Assembly: GCF_004795835.1 (NCBI RefSeq)
Contig: NZ_CP039249.1
Span: 2,765,001 to 2,829,000, forward strand
Length of the DNA stretch: 64,000 bases
Direction: 5' to 3'
DNA from: Sphingomonas sp. PAMC26645
GTDB lineage: Bacteria > Pseudomonadota > Alphaproteobacteria > Sphingomonadales > Sphingomonadaceae
Part shown: positions 32,633 through 42,515 of the stretch, piece after piece
How positions within the stretch are numbered: the first letter of the stretch is position 1
Layout: each line of letters starts with the position of its first letter
Program-made: the position numbers and the translations under genes
The notes under the pieces: generated by a model
Seen by the model: the letters and a program-made list of their open reading frames with translations, nothing else
What the model was told of the DNA's origin: nothing
The model's database searches: none

Positions 32633-33190
32633 CTAATCCATGTTCGGCGTCTTCCAGCGCCGAACCAACCCAGCCATGACCATGTCGACGGAATCGACTT
32701 CCGCCGCGATCCGCTGATGCAGCAACCCTGCTGCATCCCGGAAACGCCGAGCCAGCAGATTGTCCGGGACGATACCCAACCCCACCTCGTTCGACACGAG
32801 GATGACGCGGCCTTCCAACCGCGCGATCGTCTCGACCAGATCGTCCACGCGCGCGGCGATAGCCTCGTCGGCTAGCAGCAGGTTCGACACCCACAGGGTC
32901 AGGCAATCGACCAGCATCACGACGTCCGGGCCGTCTTCGCTCTTCAGTGCCTCGCCAAGCGCCAGCGGAGCCTCGACGGTCCGCCACCGATCGTCGCGAT
33001 CGGCACGATGGCGTGCAATCCGATCCTCCATCTCGCCGTCGAATGCCTGCGCGGTCGCGATATAGACGAGCCGCGTCGCGTGGTCCGTCGCCGCGGCTTC
33101 GGCCATGCCTTGCGCGTGGCGGCTTTTCCCCGAGCGCGCGCCACCCAACACGAACAGGCTTTTTCCGAACGGCTTTCCGACCGATTGCAT
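32633..33190 (-). CDS. cobU: Adenosylcobinamide kinase / guanylyltransferase
   Basis: A 185-residue enzyme (CobU, also named CobP). It phosphorylates adenosylcobinamide and then transfers GMP, making adenosyl-GDP-cobinamide in the nucleotide-loop pathway. The P-loop GGARSGKSRHAQ is at about 15-26, and VDCLTLWVSNLL and VSNEVGLGIVPDN are the family's later motifs. ATG at 33190 follows GGAAACGGTAGG. It is divergent from cobC with 94 bases between the start codons. Length is normal. Confidence 0.92.
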   Translation of the reverse strand: MQSVGKPFGKSLFVLGGARSGKSRHAQGMAEAAATDHATRLVYIATAQAFDGEMEDRIARHRADRDDRWRTVEAPLALGEALKSEDGPDVVMLVDCLTLWVSNLLLADEAIAARVDDLVETIARLEGRVILVSNEVGLGIVPDNLLARRFRDAAGLLHQRIAAEVDSVDMVMAGLVRRWKTPNMD

Positions 33191-33284
33191 CCTACCGTTT
33201 CCTTCACGCTTGCTCGACGGGCCCGGAATGACGATGACGCTCGGAAGATCAAGCGAAAGCCCGCGGATCCGAATGAAAGACAGT

Positions 33285-34259
33285 ATGAACGCCCTGCGCA
33301 TCCACGGTGGACGGATCGACCTCGCCGCCGTCCACTATCCGGATGCGCCGGGACCATGGCTCGACCTGTCGACGGGTATCAACCCCTGCGCGTGGCCGAC
33401 CGATCGCGTCCCGACGGTCGATCTGCACAGCCTCCCCTCGCCCGCCGCGATCGCCGATCTGGAAGCGGCGGCGGCGGCGGTGTTCGGTACGACCGCAGAC
33501 TGGGTCGTCGCGTTGCCCGGCAGTGAACTCGGTCTGCGAATGCTGGCCGCGCTGGACCTGCCTACCCCCGCCCGGTTCGTCGTGCCGAGTTACGCCACGC
33601 ATGCCGAAGCGATCGACGGTGCCGTTGCGATAGCGCGGGATGCGATCGAGACGCTCGCGGACGGCACGCTGCTGCTGGCCAACCCCAACAATCCGGACGG
33701 CCAGTGCGACACGCCGCAACGCCTGCTGACGATCGCCCGCAGCGGTGCCTTCCTGATCGTGGACGAAGCGTTTGCCGACGTTGCGCCCGAATCTAGCCTC
33801 ATCCCACTGCTCCGCCCCGACGACCGCGCGATCGTGTTTCGGTCGTTCGGCAAATTCTTCGGCCTGCCCGGCGTGCGGCTCGGGTTCATGATCGGGCCGT
33901 CGGAAAACGTCGCCGAGATGCGGCGGCGGCTCGGCAGCTGGCCGATATCGGCGCACGCCGTGGCCTATGGCGGCGCGGCCTACCGAGACACCACATGGAT
34001 CGCCGCCGCGCGGGTCTCGATCGTCGAACGCGCAGAGAGGCTCGACACGATGTTGGCACGTCATGGCCTCCAAGCCCGTGGCGATTGCGCGTTGTTCCGG
34101 CTGATCGACACCGACGCGGCACCAGCGCTGTTCGAACGGCTTGCACAAGTCGGCATCCTGACTCGAACCTTCGATCATTCGCCGCGCTGGCTTCGTATGG
34201 GCGTCCCGGGCAGCGACCAAGCCTTTGCACGGCTCGACGAGGCGCTTGGCGGTGGTTGA
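33285..34259 (+). CDS. cobC: Threonine-phosphate decarboxylase-like aminotransferase
   Basis: A 324-residue PLP enzyme of the CobC/CobD decarboxylase family, which supplies (R)-1-aminopropan-2-yl phosphate for cobinamide. The start LRIHGGRIDLAAVHYPDAPG and LDLSTGINPCAWP are family-typical. NPNNPDGQ lies near 130, and the PLP Lys is in SFGKFFGLPGVRLGF near 190. Gene naming follows the Pseudomonas scheme. ATG at 33285 (or 33273). The stop overlaps the cobD GTG region. Confidence 0.9.
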   Translation: MNALRIHGGRIDLAAVHYPDAPGPWLDLSTGINPCAWPTDRVPTVDLHSLPSPAAIADLEAAAAAVFGTTADWVVALPGSELGLRMLAALDLPTPARFVVPSYATHAEAIDGAVAIARDAIETLADGTLLLANPNNPDGQCDTPQRLLTIARSGAFLIVDEAFADVAPESSLIPLLRPDDRAIVFRSFGKFFGLPGVRLGFMIGPSENVAEMRRRLGSWPISAHAVAYGGAAYRDTTWIAAARVSIVERAERLDTMLARHGLQARGDCALFRLIDTDAAPALFERLAQVGILTRTFDHSPRWLRMGVPGSDQAFARLDEALGGG

Positions 34260-35190
34260 GCCGGTCGCCGTGCTGGCGATCATCATAGACGCGGCGGTCG
34301 GCTGGCCGGCGCCGCTCTATGCTCGGATCGGTCATCCGGTTGGTGGCTTCGCATGGATGATCGGCTGGGCTGAGACGCGTTGGAACCGCCCTACCCTATC
34401 GGGCACGGTCCGTCGCGCCGCCGGTGTCGTCACGATCGTCTCACTCATCGGAATAGCCGTTGCAGTAGCGCTCGCCGCAACGTCCGTCGCGCGCTGGATA
34501 CTCGGCCCCATGGCCTGGATCGCGATCGCCCTGATGGCGGCGCCTGGGCTCGCGATCCGCAGCCTGTACGACCATATCGTGCCGGTCGCGCGCGCCCGCG
34601 AAACCGGCGATCTCGAAGCAGCCCGCGCCCGCGTCGCGATGATCGTCGGCCGGGACGTCGCGACGCTCGACGAGGCGGGCGTCGCGCGCGCCGCGATCGA
34701 GAGCCTCGCGGAAAGCGTCTGCGACGGCGTCGTCGCACCGCTGTTCTGGCTACTGGTCGCCGGCCTGCCGGGCCTCTGGGCGTACAAGGCGATCAACACC
34801 GCGGACAGCCTGATCGGACACCGAGAGGCCCGATGGCGCGCATTCGGCTGGGCGGCGGCGCGGACCGACGACGTCGCCAACCTCATCCCCGCGCGGATCA
34901 GCGGCGTTTTGCTTTGCGTTGCCGGCTGGGGCGGTTGGCGGACGATGGTACGCGATGCTGGCAACCATGCCTCACCCAACGCAGGGTGGCCCGAGGCGGC
35001 AATGGCCGGCGCGCTGGGCCTTCGTCTTGCCGGACCGATCGCCTATGACGGTGTCATCACCGCGAAACCCTATATCGGCGAGGGTCGCGCCGACGTGACC
35101 GCCACGGACCTCCGCGCGGCACTCGGGATCTATCGTCGGGCCTGCATCCTTCTCCTCGTCGTCGCCGGAGTACTCGCATGGCGGCTTTGA
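34252..35190 (+). CDS. cobD: Adenosylcobinamide-phosphate synthase
   Basis: A 312-residue membrane protein (CobD, CbiB type) that attaches the aminopropanol phosphate arm to adenosylcobyric acid. Several spans are seen, starting [20 protein letters not shown], with [20 protein letters not shown] near 147 and [14 protein letters not shown] near 175, both family hallmarks. GTG at 34252 with GAGG nine bases upstream is preferred to TTG at 34225. It overlaps cobC and cobQ on both sides. Confidence 0.92.
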   Translation: MVEPVAVLAIIIDAAVGWPAPLYARIGHPVGGFAWMIGWAETRWNRPTLSGTVRRAAGVVTIVSLIGIAVAVALAATSVARWILGPMAWIAIALMAAPGLAIRSLYDHIVPVARARETGDLEAARARVAMIVGRDVATLDEAGVARAAIESLAESVCDGVVAPLFWLLVAGLPGLWAYKAINTADSLIGHREARWRAFGWAAARTDDVANLIPARISGVLLCVAGWGGWRTMVRDAGNHASPNAGWPEAAMAGALGLRLAGPIAYDGVITAKPYIGEGRADVTATDLRAALGIYRRACILLLVVAGVLAWRL

Positions 35191-36632
35191 TGCTCCAGGG
35201 CACCGGCTCCGATGTCGGCAAGTCAGTGCTCGTCGCCGGACTGTGCCGCGCGTTCGCCAACCGCGGCCTTTCGGTCCGACCGTTCAAGCCACAGAACATG
35301 TCGAACAACGCGGCGGTCACCGCCGACGGTGGCGAGATCGGCCGCGCTCAGGCGACGCAGGCGATCGCGTGTCGGGTCGAGCCGAGCGTCGATATGAACC
35401 CGGTACTGCTCAAGCCGCAGGGCGATCGCACGTCGCAGCTGATCGTCCGTGGGCAAGTCCGCGGTACGCTCGCCGCCGCGCGGTGGCGGGAAGGGCGCGA
35501 AGGATTGCTCGTCGACGTGCTCGACAGCTTCGAACGACTGTCGGCAAGCTGCGACCTCGTAATCGTCGAGGGCGCGGGGAGCCCGGCGGAGATCAACCTG
35601 CGCGCAGGCGACATCGCCAACATGGGGTTCGCCCGCGCCGCCAACGTCCCCGTGATTCTGGTCGGCGATATCGACCGCGGTGGGGTCATCGCCTCGATCG
35701 TCGGCACGCGCGCGGTGATCGACCCTGCCGACGCGGCGATGATTCACGGCTTCCTCGTCAACAAGTTCCGCGGCGATCCCACACTGTTCGACGACGGCTA
35801 TCGGGCGATCGGAGCACGCAGCGGATGGCGCGGCTACGGCGTCGTACCCTGGCTAACTGACGCAGCGCGATTGCCCAGCGAAGACGCAGTGATCCTCGAA
35901 CGCCCTTCTGCGTCGGTCGAACGTCGTGTGACGATCGCCTGCCCGATCACGCCGCGGATCGCCAATTTCGACGACCTCGATCCGCTACGCCTAGAACCCG
36001 GCGTCGCGCTGGTGATGGTCCCGCCCGGCACCCCGATCCCCGAGGCGGACATGATCGTGCTGGCCGGCTCGAAAGCCACGATCCCCGATCTCGCCTTCCT
36101 GCGCGCGCAAGGCTGGGACATCGACATCCTCGCGCACCACCGCCGGGGAAAGCCCGTGCTGGGGCTCTGCGGCGGCTACCAGATGCTGGGTCGCAGCATC
36201 GCCGATCCGCACGGTATCGAAGGCACGGCGACGACGATCGCGGGGCTTGGGCTGCTCGATGTCGACACGGTTCTCACGGCGACCAAGACGCTCGAGCGGA
36301 TCGAGGGGATCGCCAACGGCGCGCGCTTCGAAGGCTATGAGATGCACATGGGCGCGACGACCGGCGGCGACCTGAACCGCCCCGTCGGTCATCGCTCCGA
36401 CGGCAGTGCGGAAGGCGCCACGAGCGCCGACGGACTGGTTCACGGGAGTTATGTCCACGGCCTGTTCGGGCTTGCCGAGCAACGCGGAGCGTGGCTGGCG
36501 CGGCTCGGCGTCAACGCGGTCGGACCGGACCATGCTACCTCGATCGATGCCGCACTCGACGCGATCGCGGCAACGCTCGAACGTCACGTCGATCTCGATG
36601 CGATGCTCGACCTAGCCCAGCGCGCCGGCTGA
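35178..36632 (+). CDS. cobQ: Cobyric acid synthase, glutamine-hydrolysing
   Basis: A 484-residue amidotransferase that amidates four side chains of adenosylcobyrinic diamide. The N-terminal dethiobiotin synthetase-like ATPase has [19 protein letters not shown] and [12 protein letters not shown]. The C-terminal glutaminase has [10 protein letters not shown] (nucleophile Cys near 332) and the late HGSYVHGLF. Full length. It overlaps cobD by 13 bases and is convergent with cobS, their 3' ends overlapping by 21 bases. Confidence 0.95.
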   Translation: MAALMLQGTGSDVGKSVLVAGLCRAFANRGLSVRPFKPQNMSNNAAVTADGGEIGRAQATQAIACRVEPSVDMNPVLLKPQGDRTSQLIVRGQVRGTLAAARWREGREGLLVDVLDSFERLSASCDLVIVEGAGSPAEINLRAGDIANMGFARAANVPVILVGDIDRGGVIASIVGTRAVIDPADAAMIHGFLVNKFRGDPTLFDDGYRAIGARSGWRGYGVVPWLTDAARLPSEDAVILERPSASVERRVTIACPITPRIANFDDLDPLRLEPGVALVMVPPGTPIPEADMIVLAGSKATIPDLAFLRAQGWDIDILAHHRRGKPVLGLCGGYQMLGRSIADPHGIEGTATTIAGLGLLDVDTVLTATKTLERIEGIANGARFEGYEMHMGATTGGDLNRPVGHRSDGSAEGATSADGLVHGSYVHGLFGLAEQRGAWLARLGVNAVGPDHATSIDAALDAIAATLERHVDLDAMLDLAQRAG

Positions 36633-37343
36633 CGCACCGGCGATGGCAAAAGCGAGCAGGACGCCGGTCTCGACAAGCTCGATCCCCGCCCCGTGCGCGT
36701 CTCCGGTCACGCCTCCCAGTTTACGCCGCAACCACGCGGCGACGGCCAGTATCAGGAGTGGAACCGCCATTAGCGCCGGAGCAGCGACGGCAGCGAGCGT
36801 CAGGAGGAGTCCCCAGCCGACCAGGTCGCGCGATCGGACTGCGCCGGCGACCGCGGCGCCCAATCCGCCCGCCCGCAACGGCGGCAACAGGACTGCCCAG
36901 GCTAGCGGTCCCATGCGGGCCGCAAACGGCACCAGGATGACCAGCCACCACGCCTTCGACCCGACCGCGTGCAGCAGAACCAGCTTGGCGATCATCTGGG
37001 CGACGATCGCGACGACGCCGAAGCTGCCGATATGCGGATCGGCCATCACCGCGAGCAACCGCGTCCGATCGCCATGCGCCGCGCCCAGTCCGTCGGAAAG
37101 ATCGGCCAGCCCGTCGAGATGCAATACGCCCGTGACGGCGATCCACGTCAGCAATGCGGTGCATGCCCCGGTCCAGGGGTCGATCGATGCGCCTGCCCAT
37201 CCCGCCGCAGCGACGAGCACGCCGATCGCCAGTCCGACGAGCGGATAGTATCGGATCGCCGCGGCAAAGTCGTGAGCCCCGGCCTCGACCCGCGGCATCG
37301 GCAGGCGCGTCAGGAAACCGAAAGCGATGACCAGCCGCTTCAC
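36612..37343 (-). CDS. cobS: Adenosylcobinamide-GDP ribazoletransferase
   Basis: A 243-residue membrane enzyme (CobS, also CobV) that joins adenosyl-GDP-cobinamide with alpha-ribazole (or its phosphate). Motifs include [11 protein letters not shown] at the start, [13 protein letters not shown], and [14 protein letters not shown] near 73 with its Asp cluster for Mg. About six spans follow. The GTG at 37343 overlaps the phosphatase stop as GTGA, which decides the start. It is the last gene of the riboswitch-led operon. Confidence 0.93.
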   Translation of the reverse strand: MKRLVIAFGFLTRLPMPRVEAGAHDFAAAIRYYPLVGLAIGVLVAAAGWAGASIDPWTGACTALLTWIAVTGVLHLDGLADLSDGLGAAHGDRTRLLAVMADPHIGSFGVVAIVAQMIAKLVLLHAVGSKAWWLVILVPFAARMGPLAWAVLLPPLRAGGLGAAVAGAVRSRDLVGWGLLLTLAAVAAPALMAVPLLILAVAAWLRRKLGGVTGDAHGAGIELVETGVLLAFAIAGASAGALG

Positions 37344-37912
37344 GTCGCCAGCCCGACGATCTGAACAGTCCGATCCGGCCCAGGCCAGATCCGCAACGAC
37401 ACGAGCGCGGCATAAGGCAGGTCGAACGCCCATGTCTGACGACGATCGAACCCGCACAGGTCCGCCAGCGCCGCCCGGATAGCGCCACCGTGCGTGACGA
37501 CCAACGTCGGCACCGGGGGAAGTACCGCCAAGGCATTGCCGACACGGTCCAACAACGACGACCATCGCTCACCATCCGGCGGCGGGGCGGCGTCCGGATC
37601 ATCGTGGAACCGCGCGAAGGCGGCCGGATCGACATCGGCGGGACGCAAGCCGTCCCATGCTCCAAAGTCGAGTTCGCGCCACCGTCGATCGACCTCGCCG
37701 ACGATGCCCCGCGCGCTGCCGATCGCCGTCGCGCAATCGCGCGTACGCCTCAGACCGGACGACACGATCGCAGCAACCTCCAGCCCTGCGGCTCGCTGGA
37801 CGCACGCCGCAATACCGGCCTCCGTTACCGGATCGTCCGTTCGCCCCAGCAACAGGCCTTCGCGGACGGGAGCACCATGCCGCATCAGGTACAGCATGTG
37901 CGAACCGGTCAC
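37340..37912 (-). CDS. Histidine phosphatase, probable alpha-ribazole phosphatase
   Basis: A 190-residue histidine phosphatase. LYLMRHGAPVREG carries the catalytic His (RHG), SSGLRRTRDCA follows, and VVTHGGAIRAALADL holds the second His. Its place between cobT and cobS points to removal of the phosphate from alpha-ribazole-5'-phosphate or cobalamin-5'-phosphate. The GTG start overlaps the cobT stop (GTGA). Called CobC in the Salmonella scheme, which clashes with cobC used above, so no symbol is given. Confidence 0.85.
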   Translation of the reverse strand: MTGSHMLYLMRHGAPVREGLLLGRTDDPVTEAGIAACVQRAAGLEVAAIVSSGLRRTRDCATAIGSARGIVGEVDRRWRELDFGAWDGLRPADVDPAAFARFHDDPDAAPPPDGERWSSLLDRVGNALAVLPPVPTLVVTHGGAIRAALADLCGFDRRQTWAFDLPYAALVSLRIWPGPDRTVQIVGLAT

Positions 37913-38922
37913 GCGACTGAGACCCCCGCCTCGGCAAAGGTCGCCATCTCGTCATGCGCCGCCAGCGCCGCACGAACGAGCAACGTCGCAGTCGCCGCGC
38001 CGCTTCCCTCGCCGAGCCGCATGCCTAGCGATAGCAGCGGATCGAGGCCCAATGCCCGCAACAGGCGCGCATGACCCGGCTCGGCCGACACGTGGCCGGC
38101 AAGACAATGTGCGAGGATATCCGGGCACGCAGCGGCGATCGGCGCGACCGCGGCACAGCATATGAAGCCGTCGAGCATGACGGGTACGCCGGCCAGACGC
38201 GCCGCGAGGACCGCGCCAGCGATCGCCGCAAGTTCACGACCGCCAAGCCTGCGTAGCGTCTCGAACGGGGTGGTCAGTGCGTCCCGGTGCAGCGCCAGCC
38301 CGGCCTCCACGGTCGCGATCTTGCGGGCCATGCCGTCGTCGTCGACTCCCGTACCGGGCCCGACCCAGTCGCGTGCCGAGCCATCGAAGCTGGCGAGGCA
38401 CAGCGCGGCGGCGGAGGTCGAGTTGCCGATCCCCATCTCGCCGAGCACGATCAGGTCGGGCGCGTCCGCAACGACTGCGGCGCCCGCGTTGATCGCATCG
38501 AGGCATTCCTCCTCCGACATCGCCGGGGCGACGGTGAAATCGATGGTCGGCCGGTCGAGGTCGAGCGGAACGACTTTGAGATCGAGCCCCGCCGCGCGCG
38601 ACAGCGCATTGATCGCCGCACCGCCATGTTGGAAATTGGCCACCATCTGCGCGGTGACGGAGGCCGGAAACGCACTGACGCCGCGATCGACGATGCCGTG
38701 ATTACCCGCGAAGATCACCACCCGGCCGCGATCGAGCCGCGGGCGTTCATGGCCCTGCCAGCCGGCCATGAAGACGGCAATCTCTTCCAACCGCCCGAGC
38801 GAGCCCGGCGGCTTGGTCAGTTCGCCCTGCCGCGCCACTGCCGCCAATCGAGCAGCTTCGTCCGGCTGCGGCAACGCGCTCAAGGATGTTAGAAATGCCC
38901 CGGCCGTCGGAAAAAAGGTCAT
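37909..38922 (-). CDS. cobT: Nicotinate-nucleotide:dimethylbenzimidazole phosphoribosyltransferase
   Basis: A 337-residue enzyme (CobT, CobU in the Pseudomonas scheme) that makes alpha-ribazole-5'-phosphate from dimethylbenzimidazole. Motifs include TKPPGSLGRLEEIAVFMAGW, VVIFAGNHGIVDRGVSAFP, LGEMGIGNSTSAAALC and the C-terminal LGMRLGEGSGAATATLL with the catalytic Glu. ATG at 38922 overlaps the DUF1636 stop (ATGA). Full length. Confidence 0.94.
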   Translation of the reverse strand: MTFFPTAGAFLTSLSALPQPDEAARLAAVARQGELTKPPGSLGRLEEIAVFMAGWQGHERPRLDRGRVVIFAGNHGIVDRGVSAFPASVTAQMVANFQHGGAAINALSRAAGLDLKVVPLDLDRPTIDFTVAPAMSEEECLDAINAGAAVVADAPDLIVLGEMGIGNSTSAAALCLASFDGSARDWVGPGTGVDDDGMARKIATVEAGLALHRDALTTPFETLRRLGGRELAAIAGAVLAARLAGVPVMLDGFICCAAVAPIAAACPDILAHCLAGHVSAEPGHARLLRALGLDPLLSLGMRLGEGSGAATATLLVRAALAAHDEMATFAEAGVSVA

Positions 38923-39326
38923 TCCACGACGAACCCGGCGGGCGGCGTGCGGGTGATGAAGTGGCCCTTCACGCCCTGCGGCCATTGCTTGAACGGCACC
39001 TGTCCGAACGCACTCTCGCCGTAGAGCCGTGCGTAATCCAAGATCGCACGGGCAGCGTCTTCGGTCGGCTCGAAACGGCCGAGCACATAGCCGACCTTGG
39101 CGGGCGCGCGGAGGTGGATCGTGCAGAAATCCTGGCAGGCGAACAGGCACGGCATCTCCTGCACCGCCACGTCGGCATAAGCGGGATCGCTCGCCTGCAT
39201 CGCCTTCAGCGCGCTAACGAGCCGTGCGCCGCCGCGCTGACCCTGCTCGTCGTCACGCGCATCGGTGGAATGGCGGCACGTGTTGCACGCGACCACGGCA
39301 ACGCCGTCTTCGACCGGCTTCAGCAT
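38919..39326 (-). CDS. DUF1636 metal-binding protein of the cobalamin operon
   Basis: A 135-residue protein with a Cys motif CNTCRHS near residue 15 and MPCLFACQDFCTIHL near 65-79, suggesting metal or iron-sulfur binding as in thioredoxin-like ferredoxins. DUF1636 proteins occur beside cobalamin genes, but their reaction is not known to me. First gene after the riboswitch and translationally coupled to cobT. Confidence 0.8.
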   Translation of the reverse strand: MLKPVEDGVAVVACNTCRHSTDARDDEQGQRGGARLVSALKAMQASDPAYADVAVQEMPCLFACQDFCTIHLRAPAKVGYVLGRFEPTEDAARAILDYARLYGESAFGQVPFKQWPQGVKGHFITRTPPAGFVVE

Positions 39327-39499
39327 GTCCGTGCCCGGACGATATTGGAATGACGTGAACTTGGCATAGGAACCCCTTCGGACAGTCGATCCCGCACCGC
39401 GCGAAGGGCGAAAGGCGCACGCCTCCAGCCTCCGCGCGACGCGAAGCGATGTCGTCGCTCGGGGTGTTACCCGTCCGTTCGGCGCACCCTGGCCGGACG

Positions 39500-39682
39500 A
39501 AAGACGACCGCGACGGGCAGGTCTCCTGGCTCGCGGGTCAACGCCGTCCGCGCCGCCTTCTCGGGAACATCCCAATGGCATGAGGCACGATGGCTCGCCG
39601 CGTACAGTTGCAGGGGCAGCCGGGTGTTTCCCGTTCCCATTTTCATCCCCCTCCGCGCGAGCATCGGGGGAACCTGTCGCGG
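39500..39682 (-). ncRNA. Cobalamin (B12) riboswitch
   Basis: On the minus strand, starting near 39682, the classic elements appear in order: GGTTCCC, then GATGAAAATGGGAA, then GCTGCCCCTGCAACTGTA, and the 3' GAGCCAGGAGACCTGCC (about 39532-39516). These are the conserved AdoCbl aptamer segments. It lies about 170 bases upstream of the DUF1636 start and should repress DUF1636-cobT-phosphatase-cobS when cobalamin is plentiful. Confidence 0.93.
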
Positions 39683-39763
39683 GGGCAGCGATAGGCGGGA
39701 GGTGGAGACGACGCAAGACACGGCTACGTCCGTTAGAAGTCCGCGAGCCGTCCCCACGCCCTC

Positions 39764-39847
39764 CCGTCATCCTGACGAAAGTCAGGACCCAGGGTAACGG
39801 GCGGTGGCCTCCGTGGCTCTGGGTCCTGACTTTTGTCAGGATGACGG
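39764..39847. repeat. Long inverted repeat
   Basis: Two 29-base arms (39764-39792 and 39819-39847) are almost exactly complementary, reading CCGTCATCCTGACGAAAGTC at the left end. Inside each arm is a smaller stem (CTGAC...GTCAG). The loop is 26 bases. It stands between the cobO 3' end and the riboswitch and may act as a terminator, but its form is that of dispersed intergenic repeats seen elsewhere in the window. Confidence 0.75.
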
Positions 39848-39883
39848 ACGGTGGTCATAACGGGCCGTAGAATACGAAGCCGC

Positions 39884-40483
39884 CTAAAACTCCACGCCCG
39901 CCTGCGCCTTGACCCCCGACCGGAACGGATGCTTCACCTGCGTCATCTCGGACACCAGATCCGCCATCTCGATCAGTGCATCCGGCGCGTTCCGCCCGGT
40001 CACCACGACATGCGTCATCTCGGGCTTCGCCGCCAACACCGCCAGAACCTCGTCGACCGGCAGATACTCATACCGCAACACGATGTTCAGTTCGTCCGCC
40101 ACGACCATCGCATAGGACGGATCGGCGATCATCCGCTTCACCTCGTCCCACGCCTCGCGCGCCACCGCGATGTCGCGCGCGCGATCCTGGGTGTCCCAGG
40201 TGAACCCCTCCCCCATCGGCTTGAACTCGCACAGCGCGGGGAACGCATCGAAGACCGCCTTCTCGCCGGTCGCCATCGCGCCCTTGACGAACTGCACCAC
40301 GCCGACCTTGCGCCCATGACCGATCATCCGCACCGCCATGCCGAACGCGGCAGTCGACTTGCCCTTGCCCTTGCCGGTGTGGACGATGACCAGCCCCTTC
40401 TCGATCGTCTTGCTCGCGACGATCCGGTCGTGGACCTCCTTGCGCTTGGCGCTCTTGGCATTCTGTTCTTCGTCGGTCCGCAT
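39884..40483 (-). CDS. cobO: Cob(I)yrinic acid a,c-diamide adenosyltransferase
   Basis: A 199-residue corrinoid adenosyltransferase (CobO/BtuR/CobA type) that forms the Co-C bond. P-loop VHTGKGKGKSTAAFG near 34-48, VVQFVKGAMATGEK, VVADELNIVLRYEYL near 120 and the C-terminal QVKHPFRSGVKAQAGVEF are typical. ATG at 40483 has GAGAGG eight bases upstream; an ATG two codons earlier (40489) is an alternative. Confidence 0.94.
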   Translation of the reverse strand: MRTDEEQNAKSAKRKEVHDRIVASKTIEKGLVIVHTGKGKGKSTAAFGMAVRMIGHGRKVGVVQFVKGAMATGEKAVFDAFPALCEFKPMGEGFTWDTQDRARDIAVAREAWDEVKRMIADPSYAMVVADELNIVLRYEYLPVDEVLAVLAAKPEMTHVVVTGRNAPDALIEMADLVSEMTQVKHPFRSGVKAQAGVEF

Positions 40484-40543
40484 GGTCATGTCCTCTCGCG
40501 CACCCGATGGCGGATCGCGCCGCGCGGCGCTAGAGCGACCGAC

Positions 40544-42160
40544 ATGCTCCGCATTACCGACCTCAAGCTGCCGCTCAACCACGCCGACGAAGCGCTCCCC
40601 GCCGCGATCCGCGACCGCCTGCGCGTCACCCCACGCGACCTGATCCGTTACACCGTGGCGCGTCGCGCGCACGATGCGCGTGACAAGATGGACATCCAGC
40701 TCGTCTATTCGGTCGACGTCACGCTGAAGAACGAGGACACCGTCCTAACCCGCTTCCGCAAGGATCGCCACGTCCAGCGCACCCCCGACACAGGCTACCG
40801 CTTCGTCACCAAGGGCGGCGCGAGCTACACCGGCCCCCGCCCTGTGGTGGTCGGCGCAGGGCCGTGCGGGTTGTTCGCTGGCCTGATCCTCGCGCAAATG
40901 GGATTCCGCCCGATCATCCTCGACCGCGGGAAAGTCGTCCGCGAGCGTACCAAGGACACCTGGGGTCTGTGGCGCAAGAGCGTGCTCAACCCCGAATCCA
41001 ACGTCCAGTTCGGCGAGGGCGGCGCCGGCACCTTCTCCGACGGCAAGCTCTGGAGCCAGATCAAAGACCCGCGCCATCTCGGCCGCAAAGTCCTGACCGA
41101 ATTCGTGAAAGCCGGCGCGCCGCCCGAGATCCTCACCGAAGCGCACCCGCACATCGGCACGTTCCGCCTCGTCACGATGGTCGAGAGCATGCGCGCGACG
41201 ATCGAGGCGCTGGGCGGCGAATACCGCTTCTCCACCCGCGTCGACGGTCTCAACATCGTCGAGGAGGCCGGCACCCGCCAACTCCGCGGGCTCCACCTCA
41301 GCACCGGCGACTATCTCGAGGCGAACCATGTCGTCTTCGCGGTCGGCCACAGCGCGCGCGACACGTTCGAAATGCTCCATGCCAAAGGCGTTCATGTCGA
41401 AGCCAAGCCGTTCTCGATCGGCGTCCGCATCGAGCATCCGCAATCCTGGATCGACGAAGCCCGGTTCGGGCCCTGCGCCGGCCACCCCGACCTCGGGGCG
41501 GCGGCGTACAGCCTGTCGCACCACTGCAAGAACGGGCGCACCGTCTACAGCTTCTGCATGTGCCCGGGCGGGACCGTCGTCGCCGCGACGTCCGAGGAAG
41601 GCCGCGTCGCGACCAACGGCATGAGCCAATATTCGCGCAACGAACGCAACGCGAACTCGGGGATCGTGATCGGCATCGACCCCGAACGCGACTATCCCGG
41701 CCACCCGCTCGCCGGGATCGAGCTGCAACGCCACTGGGAATCGCGCGCATATGTCGCCGGCGGCTCGAACTACAAGGCTCCCGCGCAACGCATCGGCGAC
41801 CTGCTCGCGGGGCGAGCGTCGACTGCGCTGGGCTCGGTGATCCCGTCGTACAAGCCGGGGGTGCACATGACCGACCTGTCGGAGTGCCTGCCCGACTTCG
41901 CCATCGCTGCGCTGCGGGAGGCTCTGCCGGCGTTCGGGCGTGAGATTCCGGGTTACGATCATCCCGATGCGGTGCTCACAGGGGTCGAGACGCGGACGTC
42001 ATCGCCGGTCAGGATCACGCGCGGCGATGATTTCGTCAGCCTCAATACCGCCGGCCTGTTCCCGGCGGGCGAAGGTGCTGGCTATGCGGGGGGCATTCTT
42101 TCCGCCGCGGTCGACGGCATCAAGGTCGCGGAAGCGGTTGCGTTGAGCCTCACTGCCTAA
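40544..42160 (+). CDS. FAD-dependent oxidoreductase (COG2509 type)
   Basis: A 538-residue flavoprotein. An N-terminal domain of about 90 residues is followed by the dinucleotide fold VVVGAGPCGLFAGLILAQMG near 100. FGEGGAGTFSDGKL and SFCMCPGG lie in the middle, and LNTAGLFPAGEGAGYAGGI near the end binds FAD. The family is annotated as NAD(FAD)-utilising dehydrogenase of unknown substrate. ATG at 40544 begins right after the divergent cobO start region. Confidence 0.85.
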   Translation: MLRITDLKLPLNHADEALPAAIRDRLRVTPRDLIRYTVARRAHDARDKMDIQLVYSVDVTLKNEDTVLTRFRKDRHVQRTPDTGYRFVTKGGASYTGPRPVVVGAGPCGLFAGLILAQMGFRPIILDRGKVVRERTKDTWGLWRKSVLNPESNVQFGEGGAGTFSDGKLWSQIKDPRHLGRKVLTEFVKAGAPPEILTEAHPHIGTFRLVTMVESMRATIEALGGEYRFSTRVDGLNIVEEAGTRQLRGLHLSTGDYLEANHVVFAVGHSARDTFEMLHAKGVHVEAKPFSIGVRIEHPQSWIDEARFGPCAGHPDLGAAAYSLSHHCKNGRTVYSFCMCPGGTVVAATSEEGRVATNGMSQYSRNERNANSGIVIGIDPERDYPGHPLAGIELQRHWESRAYVAGGSNYKAPAQRIGDLLAGRASTALGSVIPSYKPGVHMTDLSECLPDFAIAALREALPAFGREIPGYDHPDAVLTGVETRTSSPVRITRGDDFVSLNTAGLFPAGEGAGYAGGILSAAVDGIKVAEAVALSLTA

Positions 42161-42171
42161 GCCGTTTCGTT

Positions 42172-42244
42172 CCCCCGCGAAGGCGGGGGTCCAGGAGCCA
42201 CAAATACCTGCGTTCGTTACCCTGGGCTCCCGCCTTCGCGGGAG
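42172..42244. repeat. Dispersed inverted repeat
   Basis: Arms CCCGCGAAGGCGGGGGTCCA-like and CTGGGCTCCCGCCTTCGCGG-like face each other after the oxidoreductase gene. The same type recurs at 63193-63239. Together with the next repeat it fills the 355-base gap 42161-42515, in which no gene was seen. Confidence 0.7.
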
Positions 42245-42294
42245 AACTAAAGGTTGCGGCAACTGACTTATGACCCTGCCAAGACAAAACACCA

Positions 42295-42391
42295 CCCCGG
42301 CGAAGGCCGGGGCCCAATTGGGGGACGCCGCTAACTGAGGCCGAGCATCGTTACTCCGACCTTTCCAATTGGACTCCGGCCTTCGCCGGGG
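42295..42391. repeat. Dispersed inverted repeat with CCAATTGG ends
   Basis: Left arm CCCCGGCGAAGGCCGGGG followed by CCCAATTGG, right arm the near-complement starting CCAATTGG at 42365. It belongs to the same class as 43380-43487. Confidence 0.7.
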
Positions 42392-42515
42392 CGGTGCACG
42401 TCGACGGCGACCGAGTTTGCGACAGAAGCCTGCAATGGGACCAACGCTTCCTCGGACTAAAGTAAGAGTCGCGCAGTCCATGTGCTAAGCAAGGTCCAGA
42501 TCGCGCCCCCACCCC

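Noticed and set aside
39851..40543. Long upstream extension of the FAD oxidoreductase frame
   Set aside because: This part is antisense to cobO, which has clear family motifs; the ATG at 40544 fits the oxidoreductase start.
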